DNA from: Bacteroidales bacterium
Lineage (GTDB): Bacteria; Bacteroidota; Bacteroidia; Bacteroidales; UBA3824
Length of the DNA stretch: 64,000 nt
Assembly (NCBI GenBank): GCA_016286055.1
Contig: JAEERW010000002.1
Coordinates: 421,966 to 485,965, forward strand
Reading direction: 5' to 3'
Shown here in pieces: positions 27,039 to 35,911 of this stretch. The notes below the pieces were generated by a model. That model searched no databases. It was not told the DNA's origin and was given only the letters and a program-made list of their open reading frames with translations. Numbering within the stretch: position 1 is the stretch's first letter; each line of letters starts with the position of its first letter. The position numbers and the translations under genes are program-made.

Positions 27039-27911
27039 TTATTTTGTTTTCTTGGTAAGGTATCCGGGGTTTGATTCGCCACCGTCGATATGGGCGTAGG
27101 AGGCGTCGAGGTGGTTTTCGTCGTATTCTGTTCCTTGACCGCCGATAAGGTTGGGGCAATTGTTAAACATATCTTTGGATTTTCTTACATTGCTGATATT
27201 CCAACCGTCACCCACATAGATTGTTTTAAGGGTTTCACAATCAGAAAACATACGCCACATATTAGTAACTTTCTCAGTATTGAACCCGCTGACATCAAGA
27301 CTTGTAAGGTTTTTACAACCCAAAAACATATCCTGCATCTCAGTAACATTTTCTGTATTGAAACCGCTGACATCAAGGCTTGTAAGGCTTTCACAACCTT
27401 CAAACATATCAGTCATATCAGTAACCTTTTCAGTACTGAATCCGCTTACATCAAGTCTTGCAAGGTTTTTACATCCCCAAAACATACAACTCATATCAGT
27501 AACATTTTCAGTATTGAATCCGCTGACATCAAGGCTTGTAAGGTTTTCACAATACCAAAACATCCAACTCATATCAGTAACCTCCGATGTATTAAGGTTT
27601 TCTTTTATGCCTATGATGGAAGTAAGATTTACACAACCTTCAAACCATTTTTCACAACTTTTAGGTCTGTATTTTTTTACCGATTCGTCAAAAATCACGG
27701 TTTTAATTTTATCGCTTATAGAATACCATTCTTTAAGTTCTGTATAATATCCTTTTACCATCTTTTCCACATCATACGCCCCATCCGGCTTCTTATCATT
27801 ATAATAAAAAGTCAGAGTGCTGTCTTTAAATACGGCGTATGCTACTTTTTGCGAAAAGGCATTGACACTCATCAATATCAATAGTGTCAACAGTATGCTT
27901 AGTTTTTTCAT
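27039..27911 (-). CDS. Short BspA-like DUF285 protein without sorting domain
   Basis: The 290-residue product has a signal peptide (ending NAFSQ) and a single DUF285 module of the kind seen in the other BspA-like proteins (YAVFKDSTLTFYYNDKKPDGAYD at its start, DGGESNPGYLTKKTK at its end). The core holds about five 26-residue repeats of the form LTSLDVSGFNTENVTDM..MF. It stops exactly where the others continue into Ig-like and C-terminal sorting domains, so it either leaves by another route or is a truncated copy. A minus-strand TACCTTTG box lies at 27940-27947. Confidence 0.85.
   Translation of the reverse strand: MKKLSILLTLLILMSVNAFSQKVAYAVFKDSTLTFYYNDKKPDGAYDVEKMVKGYYTELKEWYSISDKIKTVIFDESVKKYRPKSCEKWFEGCVNLTSIIGIKENLNTSEVTDMSWMFWYCENLTSLDVSGFNTENVTDMSCMFWGCKNLARLDVSGFSTEKVTDMTDMFEGCESLTSLDVSGFNTENVTEMQDMFLGCKNLTSLDVSGFNTEKVTNMWRMFSDCETLKTIYVGDGWNISNVRKSKDMFNNCPNLIGGQGTEYDENHLDASYAHIDGGESNPGYLTKKTK
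27223..27612. repeat. 78-bp in-frame tandem repeats in the short BspA-like gene
   Basis: The marker CTTG(T/C)AAGG recurs at 27301, 27379, 27457 and 27535, exactly 78 bp apart, with a weaker unit on the left. Each unit encodes one 26-residue DUF285 repeat. Confidence 0.8.
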
Positions 27912-27939
27912 AGTGAGATATTTTTATGGTTTGATGTGG

Positions 27940-27947
27940 CAAAGGTA
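27940..27947 (-). promoter_or_regulatory. Candidate -7 box for the short BspA-like gene
   Basis: The minus strand reads TACCTTTG, matching TAnnTTTG, 28 bp before the start codon. Confidence 0.45.
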
Positions 27948-28033
27948 ATTATTTTGCGCAACCATTTTTTTTGTGAGTGAAAAAAAAATCAGCATATTTA
28001 TTCCAATAAATATTGTTTTTTTACAGCTGATTG

Positions 28034-28062
28034 TTGAATTTTGGAATTATTCCTTATATTTG
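28034..28062 (+). promoter_or_regulatory. Promoter of the sugar-transport pair
   Basis: TTG at 28034-28036 and TATATTTG at 28055-28062 have 18-bp spacing, close to the Bacteroidota consensus. The transporter start is 48 bp downstream. Confidence 0.55.
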
Positions 28063-28110
28063 ACACTTGAAAATCTTATTTACTACGATTACTAATTTTT
28101 TTAACTTATT

Positions 28111-29562
28111 ATGGCTTCATTAAAAGAAAAAATCGGCTATGCGCTAGGCGACGCAGCCGCAGGTGGCATCACTTGGAAGGTGATGTCGATAGCATTTCCG
28201 CTATATTTCACCAACGTATTCGGACTTTCGCTCGCCGACGCGGCTGTTCTGATGCTCCTGGCAAGGCTTTTTGACGTAGTTACCGACCCGCTGATGGGCA
28301 GTCTCTCTGACCGCACGCAATCGAAATGGGGCACTTACCGCCCGTGGTTGATATTGGGTGCTATTCCATTCGGCTTGATATTCGCCCTATTACTCTATAC
28401 CCCCGACCTCGGAGAAACAGGCAAGCGCGTATATGCCTACACGCTCTACCTTCTGATGATGGCGGTATACACAGCTGTAAACGTGCCTTACGGTTCGTTG
28501 CTCGGCGTTATGACTAACGACGACAACGAGAAAAACCAATTTTCATCGTTCCGTATGGTGGGCGCCTATGCGATGGGATTCATCACGCTGCTCTCTTTCC
28601 CATATATACAGAATTGGATAGGCGGCAGCGAATATGTAACACTCAACGACCAACTCTCCGAGCTTAAAAAAATAGCCGCACCTTCCGAAACTGAAAAAAC
28701 TCAGATTCAGACCCTGAGTCAGCAGCTCGTGCCGATGATGCAACACCAATATGCCGTTATTGGCGCACTCTTTGGCGCACTTGCAGCAGCAATGACACTT
28801 ACCTGCGGCCTCCTCACCAAGGAACGTCTCAAACCCAAACGCGCCGAAAAATTCTCGTTCAAGCAGTTTGCCGACTTGGTAAAAAACAAGCCGTGGGTAT
28901 ATCTCACATTGATTGGCGTTTGCACCAACTTTTTCAACGGTTTCCGCTACGCTGTGGCGGGCTATATGTTTACCTACTGCCTCAACGGTGATGTCACCCT
29001 CGGCGCATTCATCATCAACTACACCGTCTTTATGGCGTTTGGCGAGGTTGTATGCATGATATTTGGCGGCGTTTCACCAAAATTCACCAAATGGGCGGGC
29101 AGCAAGAAAAAAGCCTTCACCATTGCGGCAATCATCTGCACGGTATCATCTATCCTATTCTTTTTCATCCCGATGGAGCCTGGCTTTATGTGGCTGATGG
29201 TAACAGTTGTAATCATCACTTCCATCGGCGTTGGTCTCTACTCGCCGCTCCTATGGTCGATGTATGCCGACGTTGCCGACTACGCCACCGAGAAAAACGG
29301 TACATCGTCCACAGGCCTCATCTTCTCCTCGGGTACAATGGCTCAAAAACTAGGCGGAGCAGTATCGGGTTCGTTGATTGCATTGCTACTCGGCGTGGCA
29401 GGCGCTACGATGATTGAAGACGAAATGGGCAATTCCACTATCGACCCCGCTTCCGTCACCGATTCGGTTAAGAATATGATTTGGATGCTATTCTCAATCT
29501 TTCCCGCTATAATGTCAGGATTGATGATATTGCTGTTGAAACTATATCCGATTAAGAAATAA
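28111..29562 (+). CDS. GPH-family (glycoside-pentoside-hexuronide) sugar:cation symporter
   Basis: The 483-residue, 12-helix MFS-type protein starts with KIGYALGDAAAGGITWKVM, the GPH signature region. The loop DPLMGSLSDRTQSKWGTYRPWL is the diagnostic GPH motif between helices 2 and 3. It should import a sugar or glycoside with Na+ or H+; the substrate is not deducible. An insertion of charged residues (about 190-215) is longer than in MelB-like members. It is followed 27 bp later by an outer-membrane protein gene, probably in the same transcript. Confidence 0.9.
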   Translation: MASLKEKIGYALGDAAAGGITWKVMSIAFPLYFTNVFGLSLADAAVLMLLARLFDVVTDPLMGSLSDRTQSKWGTYRPWLILGAIPFGLIFALLLYTPDLGETGKRVYAYTLYLLMMAVYTAVNVPYGSLLGVMTNDDNEKNQFSSFRMVGAYAMGFITLLSFPYIQNWIGGSEYVTLNDQLSELKKIAAPSETEKTQIQTLSQQLVPMMQHQYAVIGALFGALAAAMTLTCGLLTKERLKPKRAEKFSFKQFADLVKNKPWVYLTLIGVCTNFFNGFRYAVAGYMFTYCLNGDVTLGAFIINYTVFMAFGEVVCMIFGGVSPKFTKWAGSKKKAFTIAAIICTVSSILFFFIPMEPGFMWLMVTVVIITSIGVGLYSPLLWSMYADVADYATEKNGTSSTGLIFSSGTMAQKLGGAVSGSLIALLLGVAGATMIEDEMGNSTIDPASVTDSVKNMIWMLFSIFPAIMSGLMILLLKLYPIKK

Positions 29563-29589
29563 TGTCTAATAATCAAAATATTAATCAAG

Positions 29590-30369
29590 ATGAAGAAACT
29601 ATTAGCACTTATCTGCGCAGCAGTTATAACCACAGGCGCTTACGCACAAGACGATGACGATGAGTTTGAATTTGAAACCGAGTCTGCTATTTCGTTCAAC
29701 GGTGGCACAGATATTGCCAGCGGATACCTCTGGCGTGGAAATCAGCTTGTTAATGGAGCCAACTTCCAACCGTATTTCAACTTCAACGCAGGTCCTTTTA
29801 CATTGGGCTTTTGGTATATCAACACTTTTGACGGCGATTACAAGGAGTTTGACATGTACACTTCTATTACCGCCGGACAGGTAACGTTCACTGTTACGGA
29901 CTATTACACTATCTGCTCCTACGGCGTACCGTCGGCTCTGATGCCTAAGTTTAGCGAGTATCACGCCCATGAAACTGGGCACACTCTTGAATTTTCTACC
30001 GATTGGGAAAGCGAGTTTGGATTAGACGCATCGTTCAACATCCTCTTTTACGGTGCCGACAAGCGCGACTGGGAAGCCGACCCCGACGATGCCATAAAAA
30101 ACGCCTACTCCACTTACTTTGAATTGGGCTACACCGCCACTGTTAAGGAAATCGACTTCCGACCGTTTGTAGGAGCCACATTTGGCAAAACCACATGGTA
30201 CGGCGACTGCTCAGGAGAACACGGTGCCAACGTTGTAAACGTCGGCGTTAAAGCATCGCACGACATAAAGATTACCGACAATTTCTCTCTGCCAGTATAC
30301 GCAGTGTTTGGCTACAATCCGCAAAGCGACGAAGTGGCTGCATACGCTGGATTTCAAATTGGTTTTTAA
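29590..30369 (+). CDS. Outer-membrane beta-barrel protein, TorF/porin-like
   Basis: The 259-residue product has a signal peptide (ending GAYAQ) and a series of amphipathic beta strands finishing with an aromatic terminal residue (AGFQIGF), the hallmark of outer-membrane barrels. The first strand region SFNGGTDIASGYLWRGN resembles TorF-type putative porins. It sits directly behind the GPH symporter, which suggests a role in outer-membrane passage of the same solute. Function is inferred from fold and context only. Confidence 0.75.
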   Translation: MKKLLALICAAVITTGAYAQDDDDEFEFETESAISFNGGTDIASGYLWRGNQLVNGANFQPYFNFNAGPFTLGFWYINTFDGDYKEFDMYTSITAGQVTFTVTDYYTICSYGVPSALMPKFSEYHAHETGHTLEFSTDWESEFGLDASFNILFYGADKRDWEADPDDAIKNAYSTYFELGYTATVKEIDFRPFVGATFGKTTWYGDCSGEHGANVVNVGVKASHDIKITDNFSLPVYAVFGYNPQSDEVAAYAGFQIGF

Positions 30370-30393
30370 AGATTTTTTATTCATTAATTGTGA

Positions 30394-30433
30394 GGGGAAG
30401 CATTTGGGCTACAGCTCAATCTTCCCCATTTTT
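30394..30433 (+). terminator. Terminator whose 3' arm lies in mtgA codons
   Basis: GGGGAAG (30394-30400) pairs with CTTCCCC (30421-30427), with an inner GGGC/GCTC stem and five T after. The 3' arm is the last codons of mtgA on the other strand. Confidence 0.7.
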
Positions 30434-31137
30434 GGCATCAGGGCTATTATCTTAGCCTGACGTTTAAGAATATAATTTGATGGACGGTTTACGTGATATA
30501 TCAGCGGATTAGGCAGACATGCCGCAATAAGAGCGCACTGTTGAGGATTTAGGTCTTTTGCCCGCTTATTAAAAAACGTCTTTGCCGCCGCTTCGGCGCC
30601 ATAAATACCATCGCCCATCTCTATAACATTGAGATAAACCTCCATAATGCGTTTTTTGCCCCAAATATTCTCTATGAGGAATGTAAGATAAGCCTCATAA
30701 GCTTTTCTAACATAAGATTTTACAGGAAACAGAAAAACATTTTTGGCTGTTTGCTGACTTATTGTGCTCCCTCCTCGAAAACGTTTGCCCTTCTGAATAT
30801 CGTTCCAAGCCTTTTGCATCATATCAAAACTAAACCCGCTGTGTGTTTGAAACAGATTGTCTTCCGACGATATCACAGCCCTTGTGAGAGACGGCGAAAT
30901 ATCTTCGTAGGGCACCCACTCTTTTACCGCAGAGTGATTATTGGCAACTCCTATGTTTTCAATCTTACGCTGCAGCATCAGAGGAGTGTAGTAAACGGGC
31001 ACAAATTTGTAGAGAATTACAAAATAAACAGGCCACACAAGCAGAGCTGCTGATAGTATAAATAAAATACGTATCAGATAGAATGAGAATCCACGCTTGC
31101 GGACTTTATTTTTTCTTTTCGTTTTTCCTTGCGCCAT
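30409..31137 (-). CDS. mtgA: Monofunctional peptidoglycan glycosyltransferase
   Basis: The 242-residue GT51 enzyme polymerises lipid II into glycan strands. It has one N-terminal membrane helix after a very basic start (MAQGKTKRKNKVRKRG) and the GT51 motifs SSEDNLFQTHSGF (catalytic Glu), RGGSTISQQTAKN and KKRIMEVYLNVIEMGDGIYGAEAAA. No transpeptidase domain is present, and the length is normal for MtgA. Its start lies 32 bp inside the upstream lytic transglycosylase gene, so glycan synthesis and cleavage enzymes are translationally coupled. Confidence 0.94.
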   Translation of the reverse strand: MAQGKTKRKNKVRKRGFSFYLIRILFILSAALLVWPVYFVILYKFVPVYYTPLMLQRKIENIGVANNHSAVKEWVPYEDISPSLTRAVISSEDNLFQTHSGFSFDMMQKAWNDIQKGKRFRGGSTISQQTAKNVFLFPVKSYVRKAYEAYLTFLIENIWGKKRIMEVYLNVIEMGDGIYGAEAAAKTFFNKRAKDLNPQQCALIAACLPNPLIYHVNRPSNYILKRQAKIIALMPKMGKIEL

Positions 31138-32068
31138 CGGCCAACACCTTTATATAATATGTCTTATTATCTTTGTTGGTAAGTTTGGTATCTCTTAGCC
31201 ACGGATTTAAAAGTTTGAATATCTTATAGTTAACCGTGTAAGTTTTAGCAAATGTGTACATATCGGTAATTGCACTGTCCACCTCTACGGTATTGGTAGC
31301 AATCTCTTTGTAAAGGTCTTTTTGACGGTAGCAGAATCCAAAGTCGGCTGGTTTTGAAAGCAGTAGTTTGTATGCGAGAATGCGGTACACATATCTGCCA
31401 GTTTCTGAATTGTGTTTCAAGTCGTAATAGTTGTTTTCGCCCTGACGGGTTACCAAACGCTGCAAACCATATTGTCCGCAGTTGTAAGATGCGGCAGCCA
31501 TTGTCCACGAACCAAATTTAGCGTATGCCTGTTTCAAGAAAAAGCAAGCGGCGTAGGTTGATTTTTCAAAATCGTAACGCTCGTCAACCTCGTCGTTGAT
31601 TTCCAATCCGCACTCCTTGCCAGTGGATTCAAGTATCTGCCAAAAACCCACCGCCTTCATTGGCGACACCACATTGTCCATACCGCTCTCTACCACGCAG
31701 AGATATAAAAAATCTTCGGGAACGCCCTGTTCTTTTAGTATCTTGCGCATAGTGGGAAAATATCTGTTGGCACGTTTCAAGTATAAAAATGTCTCCGAAT
31801 GCCAGTACATTGTCTTCAGAAGTTCTTTTTCGAGCGATTCACGCACGTCGAAGTTTTCAAGAGGTACGGGTTCGCCGCAGAAATCCAGTTTGTCGGGTAT
31901 TACGGGACAGTAGACATTGTATTTGGTATGCATTTCGGTTTGATAAAGTCCGTCGCCATCGTCATCGACAGAGCATATAAACATTTTAAATGCAAGAAAA
32001 CTGATTATCAATACAGTAACCACGTAAAAGGTGGACAAGATATATTTAGGTGCGGTAGAATTGCTCAT
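31106..32068 (-). CDS. Membrane-anchored lytic transglycosylase, MltD/SLT-like
   Basis: The 320-residue protein has an N-terminal membrane segment (about residues 10-30) and an SLT goose-lysozyme-like domain. The catalytic Glu is in LCVVESGMDNV (about residue 126), followed by KAVGFWQIL and AAASYNCG. These enzymes cleave murein glycan with formation of 1,6-anhydro ends. No LysM repeat follows, unlike E. coli MltD; the tail ends in a basic stretch (ARKNEKKK). The last 32 bp overlap the beginning of mtgA. Confidence 0.9.
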   Translation of the reverse strand: MSNSTAPKYILSTFYVVTVLIISFLAFKMFICSVDDDGDGLYQTEMHTKYNVYCPVIPDKLDFCGEPVPLENFDVRESLEKELLKTMYWHSETFLYLKRANRYFPTMRKILKEQGVPEDFLYLCVVESGMDNVVSPMKAVGFWQILESTGKECGLEINDEVDERYDFEKSTYAACFFLKQAYAKFGSWTMAAASYNCGQYGLQRLVTRQGENNYYDLKHNSETGRYVYRILAYKLLLSKPADFGFCYRQKDLYKEIATNTVEVDSAITDMYTFAKTYTVNYKIFKLLNPWLRDTKLTNKDNKTYYIKVLADGARKNEKKK

Positions 32069-32193
32069 TTTAAATTATTATATTTTACACAAAAAATAAT
32101 GTACACTTTGCTAATGTAGATTTATCTGCAAAAATAATATAAATATACATAACAACACAAATATTTTTGTTTTTATTTTTATGATTTATTATT

Positions 32194-32201
32194 TATTTTT
32201 G
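32194..32201 (+). promoter_or_regulatory. Candidate -7 box for the DUF4369 operon
   Basis: TATTTTTG matches TAnnTTTG and lies 18 bp before ATG 32220. It sits within the upstream part of a longer open frame, which argues for the shorter start. Confidence 0.4.
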
Positions 32202-32219
32202 ACCCACAAAAAAAATTTT

Positions 32220-32912
32220 ATGAAACTGAAACTGCTATTGCCAATACTAGCCCTCGCAGCCTCTTGTAACTCTACCGATGAGAGTTACGAAATAGATTTG
32301 CACTGCGCCGAATGCGGCAGCGCCAAGGTTTCGCTATGCCGATATGTTGATGGTACCATTTCAGACCTTTCTACTACTACTTTTGAACACGGTCACGCAG
32401 TGTTTAAAGGCAAAATCAACGAGCCAGAACTTATATACATATATGTGGAAGATGCCTTAGACTATCTGCCAGTTTTTTTAGAAAACTCCTCAATTGACAT
32501 CGACTATGTGTATGCACGGCCATCGCGTAGTGTGGTAACGGGTTCGCAGTGCCACAAAACATTCAGCGATTTTTTGCAATCATATTCGGCTTACAGCGAC
32601 AAGGGCACGGGAATTGATAAAATGATAGAAAATGCCGAGGACAATTGCGACACCCTTATGCTCCAACGCCTCACCGACAATTTAAAGATTTTGGAACATG
32701 AAAAAGTGGAGTTTCAGCGCCAATATGTGGTTCAAAACAACACTTCGCCAGTGTCGGCATACATACTCTGCACCGATTTAATGTACAAATTATCAAGCAA
32801 CGAGCTGGACACACTAATCAACATGTTTCCAGCCGAGATGAAAGGCAGCATTTATTTAAAACAAGTTTTTGAATATCGCAAAACAATGCCACAAGACACC
32901 ATCGCCTTATAA
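32220..32912 (+). CDS. Lipoprotein with DUF4369 domain
   Basis: ATG 32220 gives a clean lipoprotein signal (LLLPILALAASC); an upstream in-frame ATG at 32181 would precede it with 13 unlikely residues. The 230-residue product opens with a DUF4369-type beta domain (YEIDLHCAECGSAKVSLCRY, VFKGKINEPELIYIYV), usually found at the front of TlpA-like thioredoxin lipoproteins. Here no thioredoxin domain follows; the rest is helical. It heads an operon with the DUF3298 and DUF1460 genes. Role unknown, probably envelope maintenance. Confidence 0.8.
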   Translation: MKLKLLLPILALAASCNSTDESYEIDLHCAECGSAKVSLCRYVDGTISDLSTTTFEHGHAVFKGKINEPELIYIYVEDALDYLPVFLENSSIDIDYVYARPSRSVVTGSQCHKTFSDFLQSYSAYSDKGTGIDKMIENAEDNCDTLMLQRLTDNLKILEHEKVEFQRQYVVQNNTSPVSAYILCTDLMYKLSSNELDTLINMFPAEMKGSIYLKQVFEYRKTMPQDTIAL

Positions 32913-32923
32913 AATTGAATATC

Positions 32924-33991
32924 ATGAAGAGAGTTTTAATAGCATTAACAGCAATACTTACAGCACACCTTGCCGTAGCGCAGACCACTGGCTACCGCAA
33001 TTCGTACAAACACTACGAGGGCAAAATGGGCAAAACTGACGTGGTGATGGAGGCTTATTATTCAAACCACGACGTATCAGGCATTCTTTATCCCAAAAAA
33101 TCATCGGAATGCTTTCACGTACAAGGATCTGAAGAAAACGGCGTGCTTAATCTTTTTACTTCCGACAACCGAAAAATTACACTTACCGACCTAAAAGAAG
33201 ACTACTCGCAATGCATGAGGTTCAACGAAGTATATGCCGAACTTTACGATTCAATACCATTCGCATCTGCCGACGAAGACAACCCTGTAGCTACCAATAC
33301 TATAACCTACACTTATCTACAACCTGCGGCATACAAAGGTATTGAAACCAACAACGATACCAAGGCCTTGTTTGCTAAAATGTTCAACGCAGCTCCACAA
33401 CAAAGTGTAGAGGGCGATTTCTTTTATCCTGAACCCTACCCTACTATGAAACTCAAAAACGACTTTCAAGCCGCAAAAAACCGTTTCAGAAAATTTGTTG
33501 ACAGCGAATTGCAAGAAGAGAACAAGATTTCATCACAAGAGCTTACTATGCAAGAAACCAACTACCAATATGTAACATACAACTACAACGGTCTGGTCTG
33601 CATTATCAACAACTGCTTCTCTTACGCAGGTGGAGCCCACGGTATGTACGCCCATATTCCAGTAATTTTCGACCTTGAACAAAACCGCATCCTCAAAAAA
33701 GATGATATTTTTAAACCCGGCACCGATGACGCCATTATCAAACTGATTATCAAATACTTTATCGCTCACGGCGATGCCGACGACAAACCTTCCGACGAAA
33801 GCGAAGGAATATTCAAAGAAGATGTTTTTGTAGAAAACAACATCGGCATACAAAACGGTAATATCATTTTTTTTTACCAGCCATACGACATAAATTCCTA
33901 TATAGCTGGCACTTACACTGCTGTTATTAAGATTTCAGAACTAATACCATATATTACAGATAACTCACCAATTAAACGAATGTTAAAATGA
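32924..33991 (+). CDS. Exported DUF3298-domain protein
   Basis: The 355-residue protein has a signal peptide ending AVAQ. Residues from about 180 onward form the DUF4163/DUF3298 pair: the segment YNGLVCIINNCFSYAGGAHG, then DLEQNRILKKDDIF and a C-terminal FFYQPYDINSYIAGTY. The fold occurs in anti-sigma factor RsiV and in many exported proteins of unknown role, sometimes linked to lysozyme binding. It overlaps the DUF1460 gene by 4 bp (ATGA). Confidence 0.85.
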   Translation: MKRVLIALTAILTAHLAVAQTTGYRNSYKHYEGKMGKTDVVMEAYYSNHDVSGILYPKKSSECFHVQGSEENGVLNLFTSDNRKITLTDLKEDYSQCMRFNEVYAELYDSIPFASADEDNPVATNTITYTYLQPAAYKGIETNNDTKALFAKMFNAAPQQSVEGDFFYPEPYPTMKLKNDFQAAKNRFRKFVDSELQEENKISSQELTMQETNYQYVTYNYNGLVCIINNCFSYAGGAHGMYAHIPVIFDLEQNRILKKDDIFKPGTDDAIIKLIIKYFIAHGDADDKPSDESEGIFKEDVFVENNIGIQNGNIIFFYQPYDINSYIAGTYTAVIKISELIPYITDNSPIKRMLK

Positions 33992-34827
33992 AAAAACTAA
34001 TTTACTCCATTCTCTTATTTACCATTGGGTTTGCTCCTGCAAAAGCTCAAAACAATGCAGAATCTATTTACAACGACTATCGCACTGAACTTTTGGGTAC
34101 TACTAAAGACAATGTCAACGAAGTAATTGTAAAAACTGCGCAATATTTTTTAGAAGCGCCATACGTTGCTCACACTCTCGACTCAAACAATGTGGAGCAG
34201 CTTGTGGTAAACTTAGACCGTTTCGACTGCCTTACCTTTGTGGAAACTGTGCTTGCCCTAAGTGTCGACTATATCACCGACAATCCGTCATACTCCAATT
34301 TCACTAGCACATTGCAAAATATCCGCTACCGCAGCGGCGCAATTTGCGGCTACCCATCGCGTTTGCACTATACCTCTGATTGGATCTACGACAACGTGCA
34401 GAAGGGTATAGTTACCGACCGCACCAAAAACCTCGGCGGCATTCCTTTCCGACCAATTGTCAACTATATGAGCACCCATCCTCAAAACTACGAACAGTTG
34501 AAAAATAACCGCGCAGCCGTTGATTCTATGCGCACTATCGAAAAACAGATCAACCTCCGCAAGGCTATGTACTTTATTCCCAAGGCTCGTGTATCGGCAG
34601 TGGCAAAAAATATTGATGCGGGTGATATTATAATGATAACCACTTCGATGGCTGGTTTAGATTATGCCCATGTGGGGTTTGCTATCAAAGAGAATGGAGT
34701 GCTAAAATTTATTCACGCTTCGTCAGATAAACACAAAATTGTAATCACATCGGGCTCGTTGTATCAGTATCTGCTTAATGTAAAGAGTTTCACGGGCATT
34801 TCGGTGTTAAGGGCAAAGCAGTTATAA
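33988..34827 (+). CDS. DUF1460 family putative N-acetylmuramoyl-L-alanine amidase-like protein
   Basis: The 279-residue product has a signal peptide (ending PAKAQ) and the DUF1460 core with catalytic Cys in LDRFDCLTFVE (about residue 82) and a later His in DYAHVGFAI. DUF1460 proteins belong to the NlpC/P60-like superfamily and are associated with peptidoglycan amidase or peptidase activity. Start and stop codons overlap with DUF3298. Its end overlaps the convergent porQ end by 6 bp, so no terminator separates them. Confidence 0.86.
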   Translation: MKKLIYSILLFTIGFAPAKAQNNAESIYNDYRTELLGTTKDNVNEVIVKTAQYFLEAPYVAHTLDSNNVEQLVVNLDRFDCLTFVETVLALSVDYITDNPSYSNFTSTLQNIRYRSGAICGYPSRLHYTSDWIYDNVQKGIVTDRTKNLGGIPFRPIVNYMSTHPQNYEQLKNNRAAVDSMRTIEKQINLRKAMYFIPKARVSAVAKNIDAGDIIMITTSMAGLDYAHVGFAIKENGVLKFIHASSDKHKIVITSGSLYQYLLNVKSFTGISVLRAKQL

Positions 34828-35784
34828 CTCTCGGAGAAAAATCTCTGCTGTAAACATATTGACACTTGCCGCCGAACCATAGCACGCCCTCGAATACTGC
34901 ACCGCAAAACGCCTCAACCTCACATCCGCTCCAAACGAAAACCCTGCAGCACGGCTGGCGTTGCCCATTCGCAAATCATTGTGTTTCTGCACATTGAATC
35001 CTGCTTTTGCCGACACTGTGGATTTTGGGAAAAGCTCCACTCCTAGCACAAGATGGTCGGCTATATTGGTGGCGTTGTCTTCGTCAAGCCTGCTCTGCAA
35101 CTCGGTAACGGTGGCAGAAAAACTCAGCGGAGCATGTTGCAATATCTTGCTCGCTCCTACTTGTATGCACAACGGAAGCGGCTCGCGGTTTGACCCTGTA
35201 TACGGCGAACACTGAAATCCCACGTTATTGGCTGTGGCGGCTATGGTTACGCCAATATTGTCTAAATTGTAAACCACACCAAAATCAAAAGCGATTCCCC
35301 ACGAACGGTAACGTTCAAGATGTGAAAATATAGCCTTGGTGGTAACACTTGCCCGCAAATCTTTGGTAATCTGGCGAATGGCAGCGCAATATATGGCGCA
35401 GTCCTTAGCAGAGAATGTTCCGCCAAGTATGCCAGCCTCGTCGGCGTAGTCGAATGAGCCATAGTGCATAAATAGCACACCGCCAGCCACCGACCAAAGG
35501 TTGTTGATTTTAGCGGCATAAGCAGCCGAACCAAAATTAATGTCGGCAATATAGTCGGCATAGTTCAATGACGCATAGCGGTCGTAGGTGCTGTCGATCA
35601 TCGAAGCGTTGGTAAACAGATAGTTGGCACCGAGATTGCCGGCAGCAATTGACGTTCCACCCAATGCCGTAGAATTACCGCTTACGGGTAGTTTGAGAAA
35701 CGTGTATACGCTCTCTCCTCCGTTTTGCGCTGATACGGCAAACACTGTAATTATTGTGGTTAATATTGTAAGAAATATTTTCAT
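34822..35784 (-). CDS. porQ: Type IX secretion system protein PorQ
   Basis: The 320-residue protein has a signal peptide (ending VSAQ) and then GGESVYTFLKLPVSGNSTALGG, the conserved N-terminal motif of PorQ/PorV-type barrels. The body has alternating barrel strands, ending in a short hydrophobic strand (MFTAEIFLREL). In Porphyromonas, PorQ is an outer-membrane barrel that holds PorZ as part of the T9SS attachment complex, which removes sorting domains and links cargo to lipopolysaccharide. T9SS cargo genes are present elsewhere in this window. Confidence 0.86.
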   Translation of the reverse strand: MKIFLTILTTIITVFAVSAQNGGESVYTFLKLPVSGNSTALGGTSIAAGNLGANYLFTNASMIDSTYDRYASLNYADYIADINFGSAAYAAKINNLWSVAGGVLFMHYGSFDYADEAGILGGTFSAKDCAIYCAAIRQITKDLRASVTTKAIFSHLERYRSWGIAFDFGVVYNLDNIGVTIAATANNVGFQCSPYTGSNREPLPLCIQVGASKILQHAPLSFSATVTELQSRLDEDNATNIADHLVLGVELFPKSTVSAKAGFNVQKHNDLRMGNASRAAGFSFGADVRLRRFAVQYSRACYGSAASVNMFTAEIFLREL

Positions 35785-35911
35785 GGTGCAAATTTCATAT
35801 TTTTAAGTATAAAAAAAACCATCATTCAAAAAAAAAGTCTAATTTCGTGCCTAATAGATTCACAACAAAAATAACGGCATTAACGTTTTCAATCGTATTG
35901 AATTAATAACT

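Noticed and set aside
27223..27612. Regular repeats suggesting a CRISPR array
   Set aside because: The units are in-frame coding repeats without unique spacers, and no cas gene is near.
27090..27884. Long plus-strand open frame of 264 residues opposite the short BspA-like gene
   Set aside because: It is the antisense of a repeat whose period (78 bp) is a multiple of three, which keeps the opposite frame open. It has no family features, and the minus-strand gene has a signal peptide and clear DUF285 repeats.
32181..32219. Upstream extension of the DUF4369 lipoprotein
   Set aside because: It would put 13 residues before the lipoprotein signal and covers the candidate -7 box.
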